Assembly: GCA_963750535.1 (NCBI GenBank)
Contig: CAVVRF010000029.1
Coordinates: forward strand, 1-64,000
Length of the DNA stretch: 64,000 nucleotides
DNA from: JAKFWF01 sp963750535
Lineage (GTDB): Bacteria; Pseudomonadota; Alphaproteobacteria; Rhizobiales; Hyphomicrobiaceae
Reading direction: 5' to 3'
Position 1 is the first letter of the stretch; every line of letters starts with the position of its first letter. Position numbers and translations under genes: made by a program. The notes below the pieces were generated by a model that was given only the letters and a program-made list of their open reading frames with translations, searched no databases and was not told the origin of the DNA. Below, one piece after another: positions 37,453 to 46,543 of the stretch.

Positions 37453-38451
37453 ATGCGAAAAGCACTAACCGGACTGCTGACCGCAGGCCTGATGCTGACA
37501 TCCAGTGTGGCGGTTGCCCAACAAAAGCTCGAGAAGCTGACGATCACCTCGGGCGGTGATGGCATGCACTATTTCCCTGTATACGTGGCCCGCGGTGGCG
37601 GATTCTTCGCCAAGGAGGGGATCGAGGTCGACTGGGTCAACGTCGGCTCCGGCACCCGGCAGGCCGCCTCGGTCATGGGTGGCAGCGCCGACATGACACC
37701 GATGGCGCTGTTCCACGTGATCAAGGCGCGCGCCGAGGGCGCGGACCTCGTCGCCATCGCCTCGCTCTTCGACGTCTACGGCATGACGGTCGTGCTCTCG
37801 AACGAAGCCATCGCCAAGGCCGGGATCACGCCCGGCATGAATGTCGACGAGAAGGTCAAGCGGCTGCAGGGCCTGAAGATCGGCATCTCTTCGCCGGGCA
37901 GCTCGACCGATGCGTTGATCCGCAGCGTGCTCACGGCGCGCGGCTACAACCCCGACAAGACGGTCAGCCTGCAGCCCTTCGGAAGCGGCACGTCGATTCT
38001 TGCCGCCTTCGAGAAGAAGCTGACGGACGGCGTCGTATACGTGGCTCCGATCCCCGAGACGATAGAACATCGGGGCCTGGGCAAATCGGTGATCAACCCG
38101 TTTATTGGCGAGGTTCCCGAGTTGAACGGGGTGCCCTATGTCATCATGGCCACCAGCAGGGCCACCCTGGCGGGCAAGCGGGATCTCGTCGCGCGGTCGA
38201 TGCGGGCATTGTCGAAGGCCATGGAGTTCGCCCATGCCAACCCCGAAGAGACCTGCAAGATCGTGCGGCCCTATTTTGCCGACCTCGAGGAGAGCGTGTT
38301 CAAGCTGGCTTGCGAGACCTATCGCAAGGCCACATCGCGCACACCGCAATTGAGCAGGGCACAATTGGATAAGACAGTGGCCTGGATGAACATCGGCGCC
38401 AAGGCTCCGATAGCGTCGAAGTACGAAGACGTGATCGCCAACACGCCGTAA
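37453..38451 (+). CDS. ABC transporter substrate-binding protein, SsuA/NMT1 family
   Basis: A 332-aa type-II binding protein. Signal peptide MRKALTGLLTAGLMLTSSVA cut after VAQ; family pattern FPVYVARGGGFFAKEGIEVDWV, then GGSADMTPM. GGAGGAAAT stands just before ATG 37453. SsuA/TauA/ThiY-like proteins bind sulfonates, taurine, pyrimidines or aromatic acids; the catabolic genes around it suggest an organic acid. Followed by a permease, ATPase and second permease. Confidence 0.88.
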   Translation: MRKALTGLLTAGLMLTSSVAVAQQKLEKLTITSGGDGMHYFPVYVARGGGFFAKEGIEVDWVNVGSGTRQAASVMGGSADMTPMALFHVIKARAEGADLVAIASLFDVYGMTVVLSNEAIAKAGITPGMNVDEKVKRLQGLKIGISSPGSSTDALIRSVLTARGYNPDKTVSLQPFGSGTSILAAFEKKLTDGVVYVAPIPETIEHRGLGKSVINPFIGEVPELNGVPYVIMATSRATLAGKRDLVARSMRALSKAMEFAHANPEETCKIVRPYFADLEESVFKLACETYRKATSRTPQLSRAQLDKTVAWMNIGAKAPIASKYEDVIANTP

Positions 38452-38471
38452 AGCAAAAAGGGCTTGAGGCC

Positions 38472-39239
38472 ATGCGACGCGCCGCCGACCCAGACAGACC
38501 CGCACTTGCCAGTCAGCTTATCGTCGCCATCGTGATGATTGCGGCATGGGAAGCCTATGGCCGGGTCGTCGATCACACCTGGTCGAGCATGCCCAGCATG
38601 ATCGCCGTCCGGCTGGCATCGTGGGCCGCCACCGATCTTGCCACCCACGTCTCGGTGACGCTTGGCGAGATGCTCCTCGGATTGGGCATCGGCGCGCCGC
38701 TCGGGACCGCCCTTGGACTTGTCCTCGGGCGATCCCCGCTGCTTGCAACCCTGCTGCGGCCCATCATCTTTGCGCTTTACAGCGTACCGCTGGTGACGCT
38801 CGCGCCGCTGTTCATCTTCTGGTTCGGCCTCGGCATGACGCCGAAGATCGTGCTGGTCGCGATCGTGACCTTCTTTCTGCTGTTCTTCACGACTTTCGCG
38901 GGCGTGCAAACGACTGATCGAGATCTGATCGCCAATTTCCAACTGATGGGTGCGTCCCGATACGAGCTGTTTCGCAAGCTCATCGCACCCGCCTGCACCG
39001 CGTGGATCTTGTCAGGGATCAAGATCGCGCTGCCATATTCTCTCATTGCGGCAACGGTCGGCGAGATGCTTCTGGCCCGCGAGGGCATGGGCTTCCTGCT
39101 TATGCAAGCGAGCCAGCAGATCGACATGACCGGCATGTTTGCCGCCCTGTTCGTATTGATGGCCGCTGGCGTCGCCGTCGGCGAGCTCGCCAACGCCTGC
39201 GAGCGCCGGCTGCTGCGCTGGCGCAGCCCAAACCCGTGA
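38472..39239 (+). CDS. ABC transporter permease (SsuC/TauC type)
   Basis: A 255-aa BPD_transp_1 permease with about six helices. The EAA loop contacting the ATPase reads FQLMGASRYELFRKLIAPA. It lies 20 bp after the binding-protein gene. One of two non-identical permeases in this operon, so the channel may be a heterodimer. Confidence 0.9.
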   Translation: MRRAADPDRPALASQLIVAIVMIAAWEAYGRVVDHTWSSMPSMIAVRLASWAATDLATHVSVTLGEMLLGLGIGAPLGTALGLVLGRSPLLATLLRPIIFALYSVPLVTLAPLFIFWFGLGMTPKIVLVAIVTFFLLFFTTFAGVQTTDRDLIANFQLMGASRYELFRKLIAPACTAWILSGIKIALPYSLIAATVGEMLLAREGMGFLLMQASQQIDMTGMFAALFVLMAAGVAVGELANACERRLLRWRSPNP

Positions 39240-39259
39240 GTACGCCGAAAGAGGAAGCA

Positions 39260-40051
39260 ATGGCGCAATCGCTGATCAAACTCGAAAGCGTGTCGAAGTC
39301 GTTCGAACGGGGTGGGCGCTCAATTCCAGCGTTGGATCCGGTGAACCTTGCCGTCGCGCGCGAGGAGTTCGTCGCGCTGGTGGGCCCGAGTGGCTGCGGA
39401 AAATCCACGGTGCTCAATATGGTGGCCGGCATGTTCCAGCCGACGGACGGTCAAGTCATCTACGACGGGACCACGATCGACAGCCTCAATCGGCGCGTCG
39501 GCTACATGACCCAGAAGGACACGCTGCTACCCTGGCGCACCGTAGCCGACAACATCGCGGCGCCGCTGGAACTCGCGTGCCGCTCGACGGACAAGGCAGA
39601 GCGTGCCGAGAAGGTCCGGCAAATGATCGAGCTCGTAGGTTTGCAGGGTTTCGAAAAGCACTATCCCAACGAGTTGTCGGGGGGCATGCGCAAGCGCGTC
39701 GCGCTGGCCCGCATGCTGGTTTATGACCCCCAGACATTGCTGATGGACGAACCGTTCGGCGCACTGGATGCCCAGCTGAAGCTCGTCATGCACGACGAGA
39801 TGCAGCGCATCGTTGATGCGGGGCGCAAGACCGTGCTGTTCGTGACCCACGATCTGGGCGAGGCAATTGCGCTGGCGGACCGGGTGGTGGTGTTTTCGAG
39901 CCGCCCGGGCCACGTAAAGCTGATCCGGACGATCGAACTGCCTCGCCCCCGCGACGTCTATCGCATTCGCTTCACACGCGAGTTCTCCGACCTCCATGAA
40001 GCCCTCTGGGATGAGTTGAAGGACGAAGTCGGCAAAGGAACTGACGCGTGA
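39260..40051 (+). CDS. ABC transporter ATP-binding protein (SsuB/TauB type)
   Basis: A 263-aa ATPase: Walker A GPSGCGKSTVLNM, Q-loop GYMTQKDTLLPWRT, signature ELSGGMRKRVALAR, Walker B LLMDEPFGALDAQ. GAGGAAGCA precedes ATG 39260. Its stop overlaps the GTG start of the second permease. Confidence 0.93.
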   Translation: MAQSLIKLESVSKSFERGGRSIPALDPVNLAVAREEFVALVGPSGCGKSTVLNMVAGMFQPTDGQVIYDGTTIDSLNRRVGYMTQKDTLLPWRTVADNIAAPLELACRSTDKAERAEKVRQMIELVGLQGFEKHYPNELSGGMRKRVALARMLVYDPQTLLMDEPFGALDAQLKLVMHDEMQRIVDAGRKTVLFVTHDLGEAIALADRVVVFSSRPGHVKLIRTIELPRPRDVYRIRFTREFSDLHEALWDELKDEVGKGTDA

Positions 40052-40896
40052 CTGCAACCGCATCGCACAAGGCCGCGCCTGTTGCCGAACCGGCCGCCCG
40101 GACGATCGGCAAAGGCCGCAACCTATCGGGCCCGCATTGGCTCCTCCGCTCCACCGTCGGCGTGTTCCTCGCTCGCCTGGCCATCGTCGCCGCGCTGTTG
40201 TTGTGCTGGGAATTCGGCTCGGGCCCCATATTGCCGAAAGTGTGGATCTCGACCCCTTCCGCCATTTGGGGGCAGCTCGCTCGCTGGGTCGCGGACGGTT
40301 CGCTGTGGGGGCATCTGTCGGCGACGCTGTCCGCGGCCGGCCTCGGCTACGTGATCGGGGCGGCGAGTGGCATCCTCACCGGCCTCGCATTCGGTTTGGC
40401 CCCGCGGCTCGCACGCATCGCCACGCCCTTCATGCTGGCACTTTATTCACTGCCCAAGGTCGCGCTCGCCCCGTTCTTCGTCATCTTCTTCGGCATCGGG
40501 GTGGAATCGAAAGTCGCGCTGGTTGCAGTGACCGTCTACTTCTTGCTGCTCTACAATACGCTCGATGGTGTGCGTGATCTCGACCGCGATCTGGCGGACG
40601 GATTTCGATTGATGGGCGCCAGCGAGCGGGAAATCGCCCGGAAAGTCCTGCTGCCCGGTATTCAGCCCTGGATCTTTTCCGGCCTGCGAATTGGTGTCCG
40701 CTATGCGTTCACAGCAGCCGTTCTGGGCGAGCTGATCGCCGGCAATCAGGGCATTGGGTTCCTGATCGAGAATGCGGCGGGCCACTACAGCGCCAGTGGG
40801 GTGTTTGCCGGTGTCTTCGTATTGGTCATTTGCAGTGTTGTGATCACCGAGCTGATTGCTCGCTCCGAGAACGCAGCGCTGCATTGGCGCATGTAA
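40048..40896 (+). CDS. ABC transporter permease (SsuC/TauC type), second
   Basis: A 282-aa permease starting with GTG inside the ATPase stop (GTGA), so translationally coupled. EAA loop: FRLMGASEREIARKVLLPG. The N-terminal ~40 residues before the first helix are polar. Same family as the permease at 38472 but clearly diverged. Confidence 0.9.
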   Translation: MTATASHKAAPVAEPAARTIGKGRNLSGPHWLLRSTVGVFLARLAIVAALLLCWEFGSGPILPKVWISTPSAIWGQLARWVADGSLWGHLSATLSAAGLGYVIGAASGILTGLAFGLAPRLARIATPFMLALYSLPKVALAPFFVIFFGIGVESKVALVAVTVYFLLLYNTLDGVRDLDRDLADGFRLMGASEREIARKVLLPGIQPWIFSGLRIGVRYAFTAAVLGELIAGNQGIGFLIENAAGHYSASGVFAGVFVLVICSVVITELIARSENAALHWRM

Positions 40897-40922
40897 GGAC
40901 GTAGCTTCGGGAGAACTTTTCG

Positions 40923-41825
40923 ATGCGGATTGCCTTTGTCGGCCTAGGCAACATGGGCCGGCCGATGTCCGAGACTTTGATCAAGGGCGGCTATGACTTG
41001 ACCGTGCACAACCGCAGCAGGGCAGCGGTCGACGCACTCGTCGCGCAAGGGGCGGCGGCGGCGACCTCGGCCGTGGAAGCCGCACGAAATTGCGACGTGT
41101 TCATGACCTGCCTGCTGCATCCCGATCAGCTCCATGCCCTCTATTTCGGCGCGGACGGAGTCCTGAGCGAGGTCAAGCCGTGCCGCTACTTCATCGATTT
41201 CGCGACCGTCGAGCCGAGTCTCAGCCGCGAGATCGGCCACGCTGTCACGGCACGCGGCGGGCGTTTTCTCGATGCGCCGATCAGCGGTGGACCGAAGGCG
41301 GCCGCCACCGGCGCGTTGAGCATCATGGTCGGCGCGGCGGACGCAGATTTTACCGCCATGCGTCCGATCCTCGAGACGCTGGGCAAGAAGATCTTCCACA
41401 TGGGTCCCATCGGCGCCGGCACGACTACCAAGATCTGCAACCAGCTCCTGACGGGGGTGACCCACGCGCTGGTCGCCGAAGCCATGGTGCTCGGCACCAA
41501 GGCCGGACTGGACCCTCGCGCGCTGTTCGATGTGCTGCGTCAGAGCTCGGGGCAGACGAATTCGCTCGAGCGCGCGGTGCCGAACTTCTTTCTGCCGGGA
41601 CGCTTCGAGGCCGCCTATGCCGTCGAAGGCATCATCAAGGATCTCGAGTGCGGCATTCGGGCCGGCAAGTCCCTCGGTGTTCGTCTCATGCTGGCTCCGG
41701 TAGCCCAGCAACTCTACGTGGAGACGGCATCCCTGGGCTACGGCAAACAGGACGTGGCCGCCGTGGTACGGCCGATGGAAAGCATCGCAGGCGTCGAGGT
41801 GCGCGCAAAGGCAGACAAGGCCTGA
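40923..41825 (+). CDS. NAD(P)-dependent 3-hydroxyisobutyrate-dehydrogenase-family oxidoreductase
   Basis: A 300-aa beta-hydroxyacid dehydrogenase. Cofactor motif GLGNMGRPM at the N-terminus, substrate-binding DAPISGGPKAAATG, and the catalytic Lys in GAGTTTKICNQLL. Such enzymes oxidise beta-hydroxy acids to semialdehydes or beta-keto acids. As last gene of the LacI-controlled operon it could make the beta-keto acid used by the BKACE enzyme (inference). A GGGAGAAC ribosome site precedes the ATG. Confidence 0.9.
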   Translation: MRIAFVGLGNMGRPMSETLIKGGYDLTVHNRSRAAVDALVAQGAAAATSAVEAARNCDVFMTCLLHPDQLHALYFGADGVLSEVKPCRYFIDFATVEPSLSREIGHAVTARGGRFLDAPISGGPKAAATGALSIMVGAADADFTAMRPILETLGKKIFHMGPIGAGTTTKICNQLLTGVTHALVAEAMVLGTKAGLDPRALFDVLRQSSGQTNSLERAVPNFFLPGRFEAAYAVEGIIKDLECGIRAGKSLGVRLMLAPVAQQLYVETASLGYGKQDVAAVVRPMESIAGVEVRAKADKA

Positions 41826-41904
41826 GCACGGATCGTCCCCCGATGACACCGCTCCCGGCATCGCCCTGCCAGCAGATTCGAGGCGCGAAGCTCGTTTCGC
41901 TGCA

Positions 41905-42732
41905 TCAGAGGCCGCGGGGGCCGTGCACGACGTCAATACGATCGCTCACTTCCTTGACGCCGGCAATGGCAGCCGCGACCGCGCAGGCATCGCGCGCCAG
42001 CGCCGTATGGATCGCCGTGCCACTCAGCACCACCTTGCCTCCGGTGACCGCAATCGCGATGCCGGTGAGGCCCGTGCCGGCTGTGAACCGTTCGCGAAGC
42101 TTTATCCGAATGTTCGCTTCGAGGGCCTTGTCCGCCAACAGCGCACGCGAGTACTCGGTCTCACCGTACGCCGGGCTCGCAACCAGTTCGCGCACAAGAT
42201 GCACGCAGGTCTCGATGGTGGTGCGCTCTGTGTTGAGCACCATGTCATACAGCCGAGCGTCTTCCCGCTCGACGCCAAATGCAGCGCGCAAAGTCCGGCC
42301 ATGGGCAGCGTCATTGCGTTCGATTTCGTGCCGTGCGGCTGCTCGATCATTGATGCCAAGGCGTTCCATCACGCGCTTCTCGCGCATTTCCATGGGCGCG
42401 CAGACGCGAACACGTACAATGTGCGGCACGCCTCGCAGTAGTACACACGCCCCCCAACCGCGGATCACCACATCGCCTTTTTGCGCCAGATCGAGAATTT
42501 CCGCTTCCGTGTAGCGCGCCAACCGCTTGCTGCCGATTTGCAAGCGCTCCAGGAACGTGGCGCCACCCTCCAGTCGGTGATGAACGGCACCCTCCCGCAC
42601 CTCCATTTGCTCGGCGAGATCATGCTCGACCAGCTCGTGCAGTATGAGCGTCAGCCCCATCTGATCGGCGAGACGTTGCGCGACCTCCCTGCCGCCGGAG
42701 CCCATCTCGCGCGTCATGGCAACGACTGGCAT
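41905..42732 (-). CDS. Cytidylate-kinase-like protein with C-terminal BON domain
   Basis: A 275-aa protein. Residues ~1-200 resemble the cytidylate-kinase-like family (AAA_33/Cytidylate_kin2): MTREMGSGGREVAQRLAD with a P-loop-like GSGG that lacks the usual GK(S/T), and DVVIRGWGACVLLRGVPHIV. Residues ~205-275 form a BON domain (ALEANIRIKLRERFTAGTGL, ITVTGGKVVLSG-type turn). BON domains bind membranes or ligands in stress proteins. It follows a cation ATPase by 38 bp, so both are probably one stress operon. GGGAGG sets ATG 42732. True CMP kinase activity is unlikely. Confidence 0.75.
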   Translation of the reverse strand: MPVVAMTREMGSGGREVAQRLADQMGLTLILHELVEHDLAEQMEVREGAVHHRLEGGATFLERLQIGSKRLARYTEAEILDLAQKGDVVIRGWGACVLLRGVPHIVRVRVCAPMEMREKRVMERLGINDRAAARHEIERNDAAHGRTLRAAFGVEREDARLYDMVLNTERTTIETCVHLVRELVASPAYGETEYSRALLADKALEANIRIKLRERFTAGTGLTGIAIAVTGGKVVLSGTAIHTALARDACAVAAAIAGVKEVSDRIDVVHGPRGL

Positions 42733-42770
42733 GTGTGCCTCCCATGGTTGCGGCGACAAGCGGCCAATGC

Positions 42771-45746
42771 TCAGTTCCGGTGCTCCGATAAGCCGTCCCG
42801 GTTCGACATCATCCTTGCCGGCGCGGCCGCGTGTGCGTCGGGCCGCTTCGTGCGCACTGCCAGCTTGACCAGCTCCATCACGATGAGAAGCAGGGCTGCA
42901 ACCCCCGTCGCGATCATCCAATCGGATAGCGAAAGCGCCACGGTATGGAACGCCGCCTGCATGACCGGTACCTGGATCACGAGCACCTGCATCAGCAGCG
43001 ACAGGGTAACCGCTCCCAGCAGCCATTTGTTGTCGAAGAACCCTTCGAAGGCACTGCGCCAGGCCGAACGGCAGATGTAGACGTTGAACAGCTGGAACAT
43101 CATCAGCGTCGTGAACGCCATCGTCCGTGCGTAGTCTTCGTCGGCGGCGTTGGGTGCCGAACCGGTTGCCAGCAGCGTGAACAGGCCGCCAGGATAATAG
43201 GCGTCCAACACGCCGAGCGTTCCGACCATCATCACGGCACCAATGCCGGCGATGCGCCACCAGTCCTCGGTCGCAAGCACGCCCGAACCGCGACTTCTCG
43301 GCGGCCGCTGCATGACGTCGGGGTCATTGGGATCGACGCCGAGCGCGAGCGCGGGCGGCCCATCGGTGACCAAGTTGATCCAAAGAAGCTGGACGGCGAG
43401 CAGGGGCAGGAACAGTGCGGCGTCTACCGAGGTGAGGCCGAGCATGCCAGCAAACATCACGCCCGCGAACATGGTCAGCAATTCGCCGGCGTTCGACGAC
43501 AAGAGGTAGATCAGGTACTTTCGGATGTTCTCATAGACGCCGCGACCTTCCTCTATGGCCTTCACGATGCTGGCGAAATTGTCGTCGGTCAGCACCATGT
43601 CGGCCGCCTCCTTGGAGACGTCGGTGCCAGTGATGCCCATGGCAACGCCAATATTGGCGGCCCTGAGTGCGGGGGCGTCGTTGATGCCGTCGCCCGTCAT
43701 CGCGACGATGTGGCCCTTGCGCTGGAGCGCATGGACGATACGCAGCTTGTGCTCGGGGTCGACCCGGGCGAAGACGCGCACGTCCTCGATGATGGCATCG
43801 AGCTCGGCATCTCGCATGGTACGCATGTCGCTGCCGGTCATCACCCGCGCCCCCGGCTCGAAGATCGCCAGCTCTCGGGCGATCGCCTCGGCGGTCGCCG
43901 GGTGGTCGCCGGTGATCATCACAGTCCGAATGTGGGCCAGCTTGGCGACGGCGACGGCTGCCTTGGCCTCTTGCCGCGGCGGATCGATCATTCCGACCAG
44001 GCCGAGAAACACGAGATCATCGTCGATGTCGCCGGGCAGCTCGATGCTCGATGTGTGGTCCGTTGCTGCCTGGAGATCGAGATCCAGAGTGCTGATCGGT
44101 GCGATGCGCGAAGCGACAGCCAACGTGCGGAGCGCCCGGCTCGCTAGCTCCTCGTTGCGCTTGGCGATGACGGCGATCCCCGCCTCGCCGAGCGGCGCGA
44201 TCTTGCCGTCGTGCCACACATGTCGGCATTTCCCGAGCACGATTTCGGGCGCGCCTTTGACGAAAACGTGCACCTCACCAGGATGTTCGTGGTCGAGATG
44301 GACCGTGGTGTGCCGCTTCCGCTCGGACGTGAACGGAACTTCCGCTATGCGGGGCAGATGCTGGACGTCGGCTTCGGCTATGCCCAATTTGCGCGCGGCG
44401 ACGATCAGCGCGCCTTCGGTCGGGTCGCCTTGCACGCGCCAGCGCCCATCGCTGTTCACCAGCGCCGCGTCGTTGGCCAGCGCCGCGGCGCGGAGGGTCT
44501 GCCCGGCCGCGTTGCGAATGGGTGACGCCTCGGCCATCGGCACCCCATCGACGGTGAACTCGCCTTCGGGGCTGTAGCCGCTGCCGCCGACGTCAATGAT
44601 CACGCCATCTGTGAAGAGAGCACGCACGGTCATCTCGTTGCGTGTCAGAGTGCCGGTCTTGTCGGAGCAGATCACTGTCGCGGCGCCAAGCGTCTCGACC
44701 GCCGGCAGCTTGCGCACGATGGCGTTGGCGGCCGCCATACGCCTTACACCGAGGCTCAGCCCCACTGTCACGATCGCCGGCAGCGCCTCGGGTATCGCGG
44801 CCACCGCCAGCGCTACCGCGAACAGGAAGAGACCAAGGATGGTGTTGAGGGTCATGACGGTGCTGCTGAGCAGCCCGGTGGCGAACACGACGGCGCAAAT
44901 CGCCAGCATTATGACACTGAGCCGCTTGCCGGTGCGATCGAGCTCCTGCTGCAGCGGCGTCTGCTGCTTCTCGGCGCTTTCGAGCAGACCGGCGATACGT
45001 CCGACCTCGGTCGACATGCCGGTCGCGACGACGACGGCCCGGCAGCGTCCATAGGTGGCGACCGTACCAGAGAACAGCATGTTGCGGCGGTCGCCGATGG
45101 CGACGTCCCCATCGATCGGCCGAGCGTCTTTTGCCACCGGCACGCTCTCGCCGGTCAAAGGCGCCTCGTCGGTCTGCAGGTTCGCAATTTCGATGACGCG
45201 GGCGTCAGCCGGGATCTTGTCCCCGGCCTCGACCAGCACGATGTCGCCCGGGACGAGGTCATGGGTTGCGATCCGCTGGCGCTCACCGTCGCGAACCACG
45301 GTCGTCTCTGGTGCGGCGAGAGCCATCAGCGCCCGCACCGATTTTTCGGCCCGCGATTCCTGGATGAAGCCGAGCAGCGAATTGAGCACGACGATCGCCG
45401 CGATCACGATGGCCTCGTAGGGCAGAGCGGTCTCGCGCGGGCTCTGCAGCAGCCATTCGATCATCGAGATGCCGGTCGCCACCAGGAGGACGATGACCAG
45501 GAAGTTCTGGAACTGCTCGAGCAGGCGCCGCCACCAGGGCGTCGATGGCCTGCTCTTCAGCCGGTTGGACCCGAATTGAACCAGGCGCCGCTGTGCTTCG
45601 TCATGTTTCAGACCGTGGGCAACGTCGGAGCCGAGTGCCGCGATCACAGCTTCCGCGGGCTCCCGGTAGGCCGCCGGCGAAATAGGCCCGACCGGACTGT
45701 GCTGGCCTTCGTCTTGCGGGCGCGTTGGCTCTCCGGTTTGCAACAT
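42771..45746 (-). CDS. Cation-transporting P-type ATPase (P2A, Ca2+-type)
   Basis: A 991-aa membrane ATPase: cation N-terminal domain, actuator motif DEAPLTGESVPV, ion-binding helix AVAAIPEALPAIVTVGL, phosphorylated Asp in ICSDKTGTLTRNEMT, hinge MTGDGINDAPALRAANIGVA and the C-terminal pair of helix bundles with INLVTDGPPALALG. The PEALP motif and C-terminal domain fit PacL-type Ca2+ (or Mn2+) export. GGGAG precedes ATG 45746; an upstream in-frame extension looks non-coding. Confidence 0.93.
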   Translation of the reverse strand: MLQTGEPTRPQDEGQHSPVGPISPAAYREPAEAVIAALGSDVAHGLKHDEAQRRLVQFGSNRLKSRPSTPWWRRLLEQFQNFLVIVLLVATGISMIEWLLQSPRETALPYEAIVIAAIVVLNSLLGFIQESRAEKSVRALMALAAPETTVVRDGERQRIATHDLVPGDIVLVEAGDKIPADARVIEIANLQTDEAPLTGESVPVAKDARPIDGDVAIGDRRNMLFSGTVATYGRCRAVVVATGMSTEVGRIAGLLESAEKQQTPLQQELDRTGKRLSVIMLAICAVVFATGLLSSTVMTLNTILGLFLFAVALAVAAIPEALPAIVTVGLSLGVRRMAAANAIVRKLPAVETLGAATVICSDKTGTLTRNEMTVRALFTDGVIIDVGGSGYSPEGEFTVDGVPMAEASPIRNAAGQTLRAAALANDAALVNSDGRWRVQGDPTEGALIVAARKLGIAEADVQHLPRIAEVPFTSERKRHTTVHLDHEHPGEVHVFVKGAPEIVLGKCRHVWHDGKIAPLGEAGIAVIAKRNEELASRALRTLAVASRIAPISTLDLDLQAATDHTSSIELPGDIDDDLVFLGLVGMIDPPRQEAKAAVAVAKLAHIRTVMITGDHPATAEAIARELAIFEPGARVMTGSDMRTMRDAELDAIIEDVRVFARVDPEHKLRIVHALQRKGHIVAMTGDGINDAPALRAANIGVAMGITGTDVSKEAADMVLTDDNFASIVKAIEEGRGVYENIRKYLIYLLSSNAGELLTMFAGVMFAGMLGLTSVDAALFLPLLAVQLLWINLVTDGPPALALGVDPNDPDVMQRPPRSRGSGVLATEDWWRIAGIGAVMMVGTLGVLDAYYPGGLFTLLATGSAPNAADEDYARTMAFTTLMMFQLFNVYICRSAWRSAFEGFFDNKWLLGAVTLSLLMQVLVIQVPVMQAAFHTVALSLSDWMIATGVAALLLIVMELVKLAVRTKRPDAHAAAPARMMSNRDGLSEHRN

Positions 45747-46543
45747 CTTTGGCTCCCCTACGATTGCGGGCGAACGTCCGCGCCGGCCATCCCTCGAAGA
45801 AGGCGGCGCACACTCCCGCGTTGACGACCCCAAGAGGTTGCCGGCGCTTCGTCCTCAATGCCATTGCTGATGTGCCTGTTGTCGCAGTTGGCAATCTGCG
45901 AACCAACGATCGGCACCGATGCTTGCCGCATGGCGACCTCGAACCAGGTGAAACAAAGCCGCCAACACTCCCGCCCAGGCCCGTTGATCCGGGCCGACCG
46001 CAAGCGCATTCAGCTCAAAGTCCTGGCAAAGGTCTCGCTGCAACGCTTCTGCACGTTGCCCGTACGCCCGGAGAATTAGTCTCGTGTTGACGACCGTACG
46101 GTTCAGGCTACTCCCCTTTGACGGGTTAGCGAACTCATCCTAGCTCGGGCCGGAGTGAATGGAAAGGCGGTTCTTGGCGGTGCCGGTGGTCAACAGGGCA
46201 ATGCCGCAGGTCGTCAAGTCTTCGACATCGAAGGTGCCGGCGTCCGCACCGGGCAGTCAGGCCGCAAGAGCATCTTGTGTGCCATGTGGCGAGACCATCG
46301 CCACCGCATCTTGTCGCGCTCGGAGCGGCCGCATTTGGGGTAGGCCGGCATCGGCTCGGAGACGACGATCCGTGCGAACGTCATTGCCCGCCAAGTGACG
46401 GTTTGCACAATTGTCGGCTGCCTTGAGCCTCTTTGGCGGGCAGTCACGGCATTGCCAACTGGATTGCAACGGTGCGACTGTCGCCGGTGGCGTTTGGCTA
46501 GTGGCCGGAACTCCTGCTTGCCTGTCGACCGGAGGAAATGGCG
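45747..46543. other. Non-coding or unrecognised stretch between the P-type ATPase and TRAP operon
   Basis: 797 bases. Several short open frames exist on both strands but none has both a ribosome site and a plausible protein. It should contain promoters for the divergent ATPase and TRAP operons. No RNA gene or repeat is seen. Confidence 0.4.

Noticed and set aside
46155..46500. Possible small gene upstream of the second TRAP operon
   Set aside because: Open frames on both strands lack ribosome sites and any recognisable protein features.
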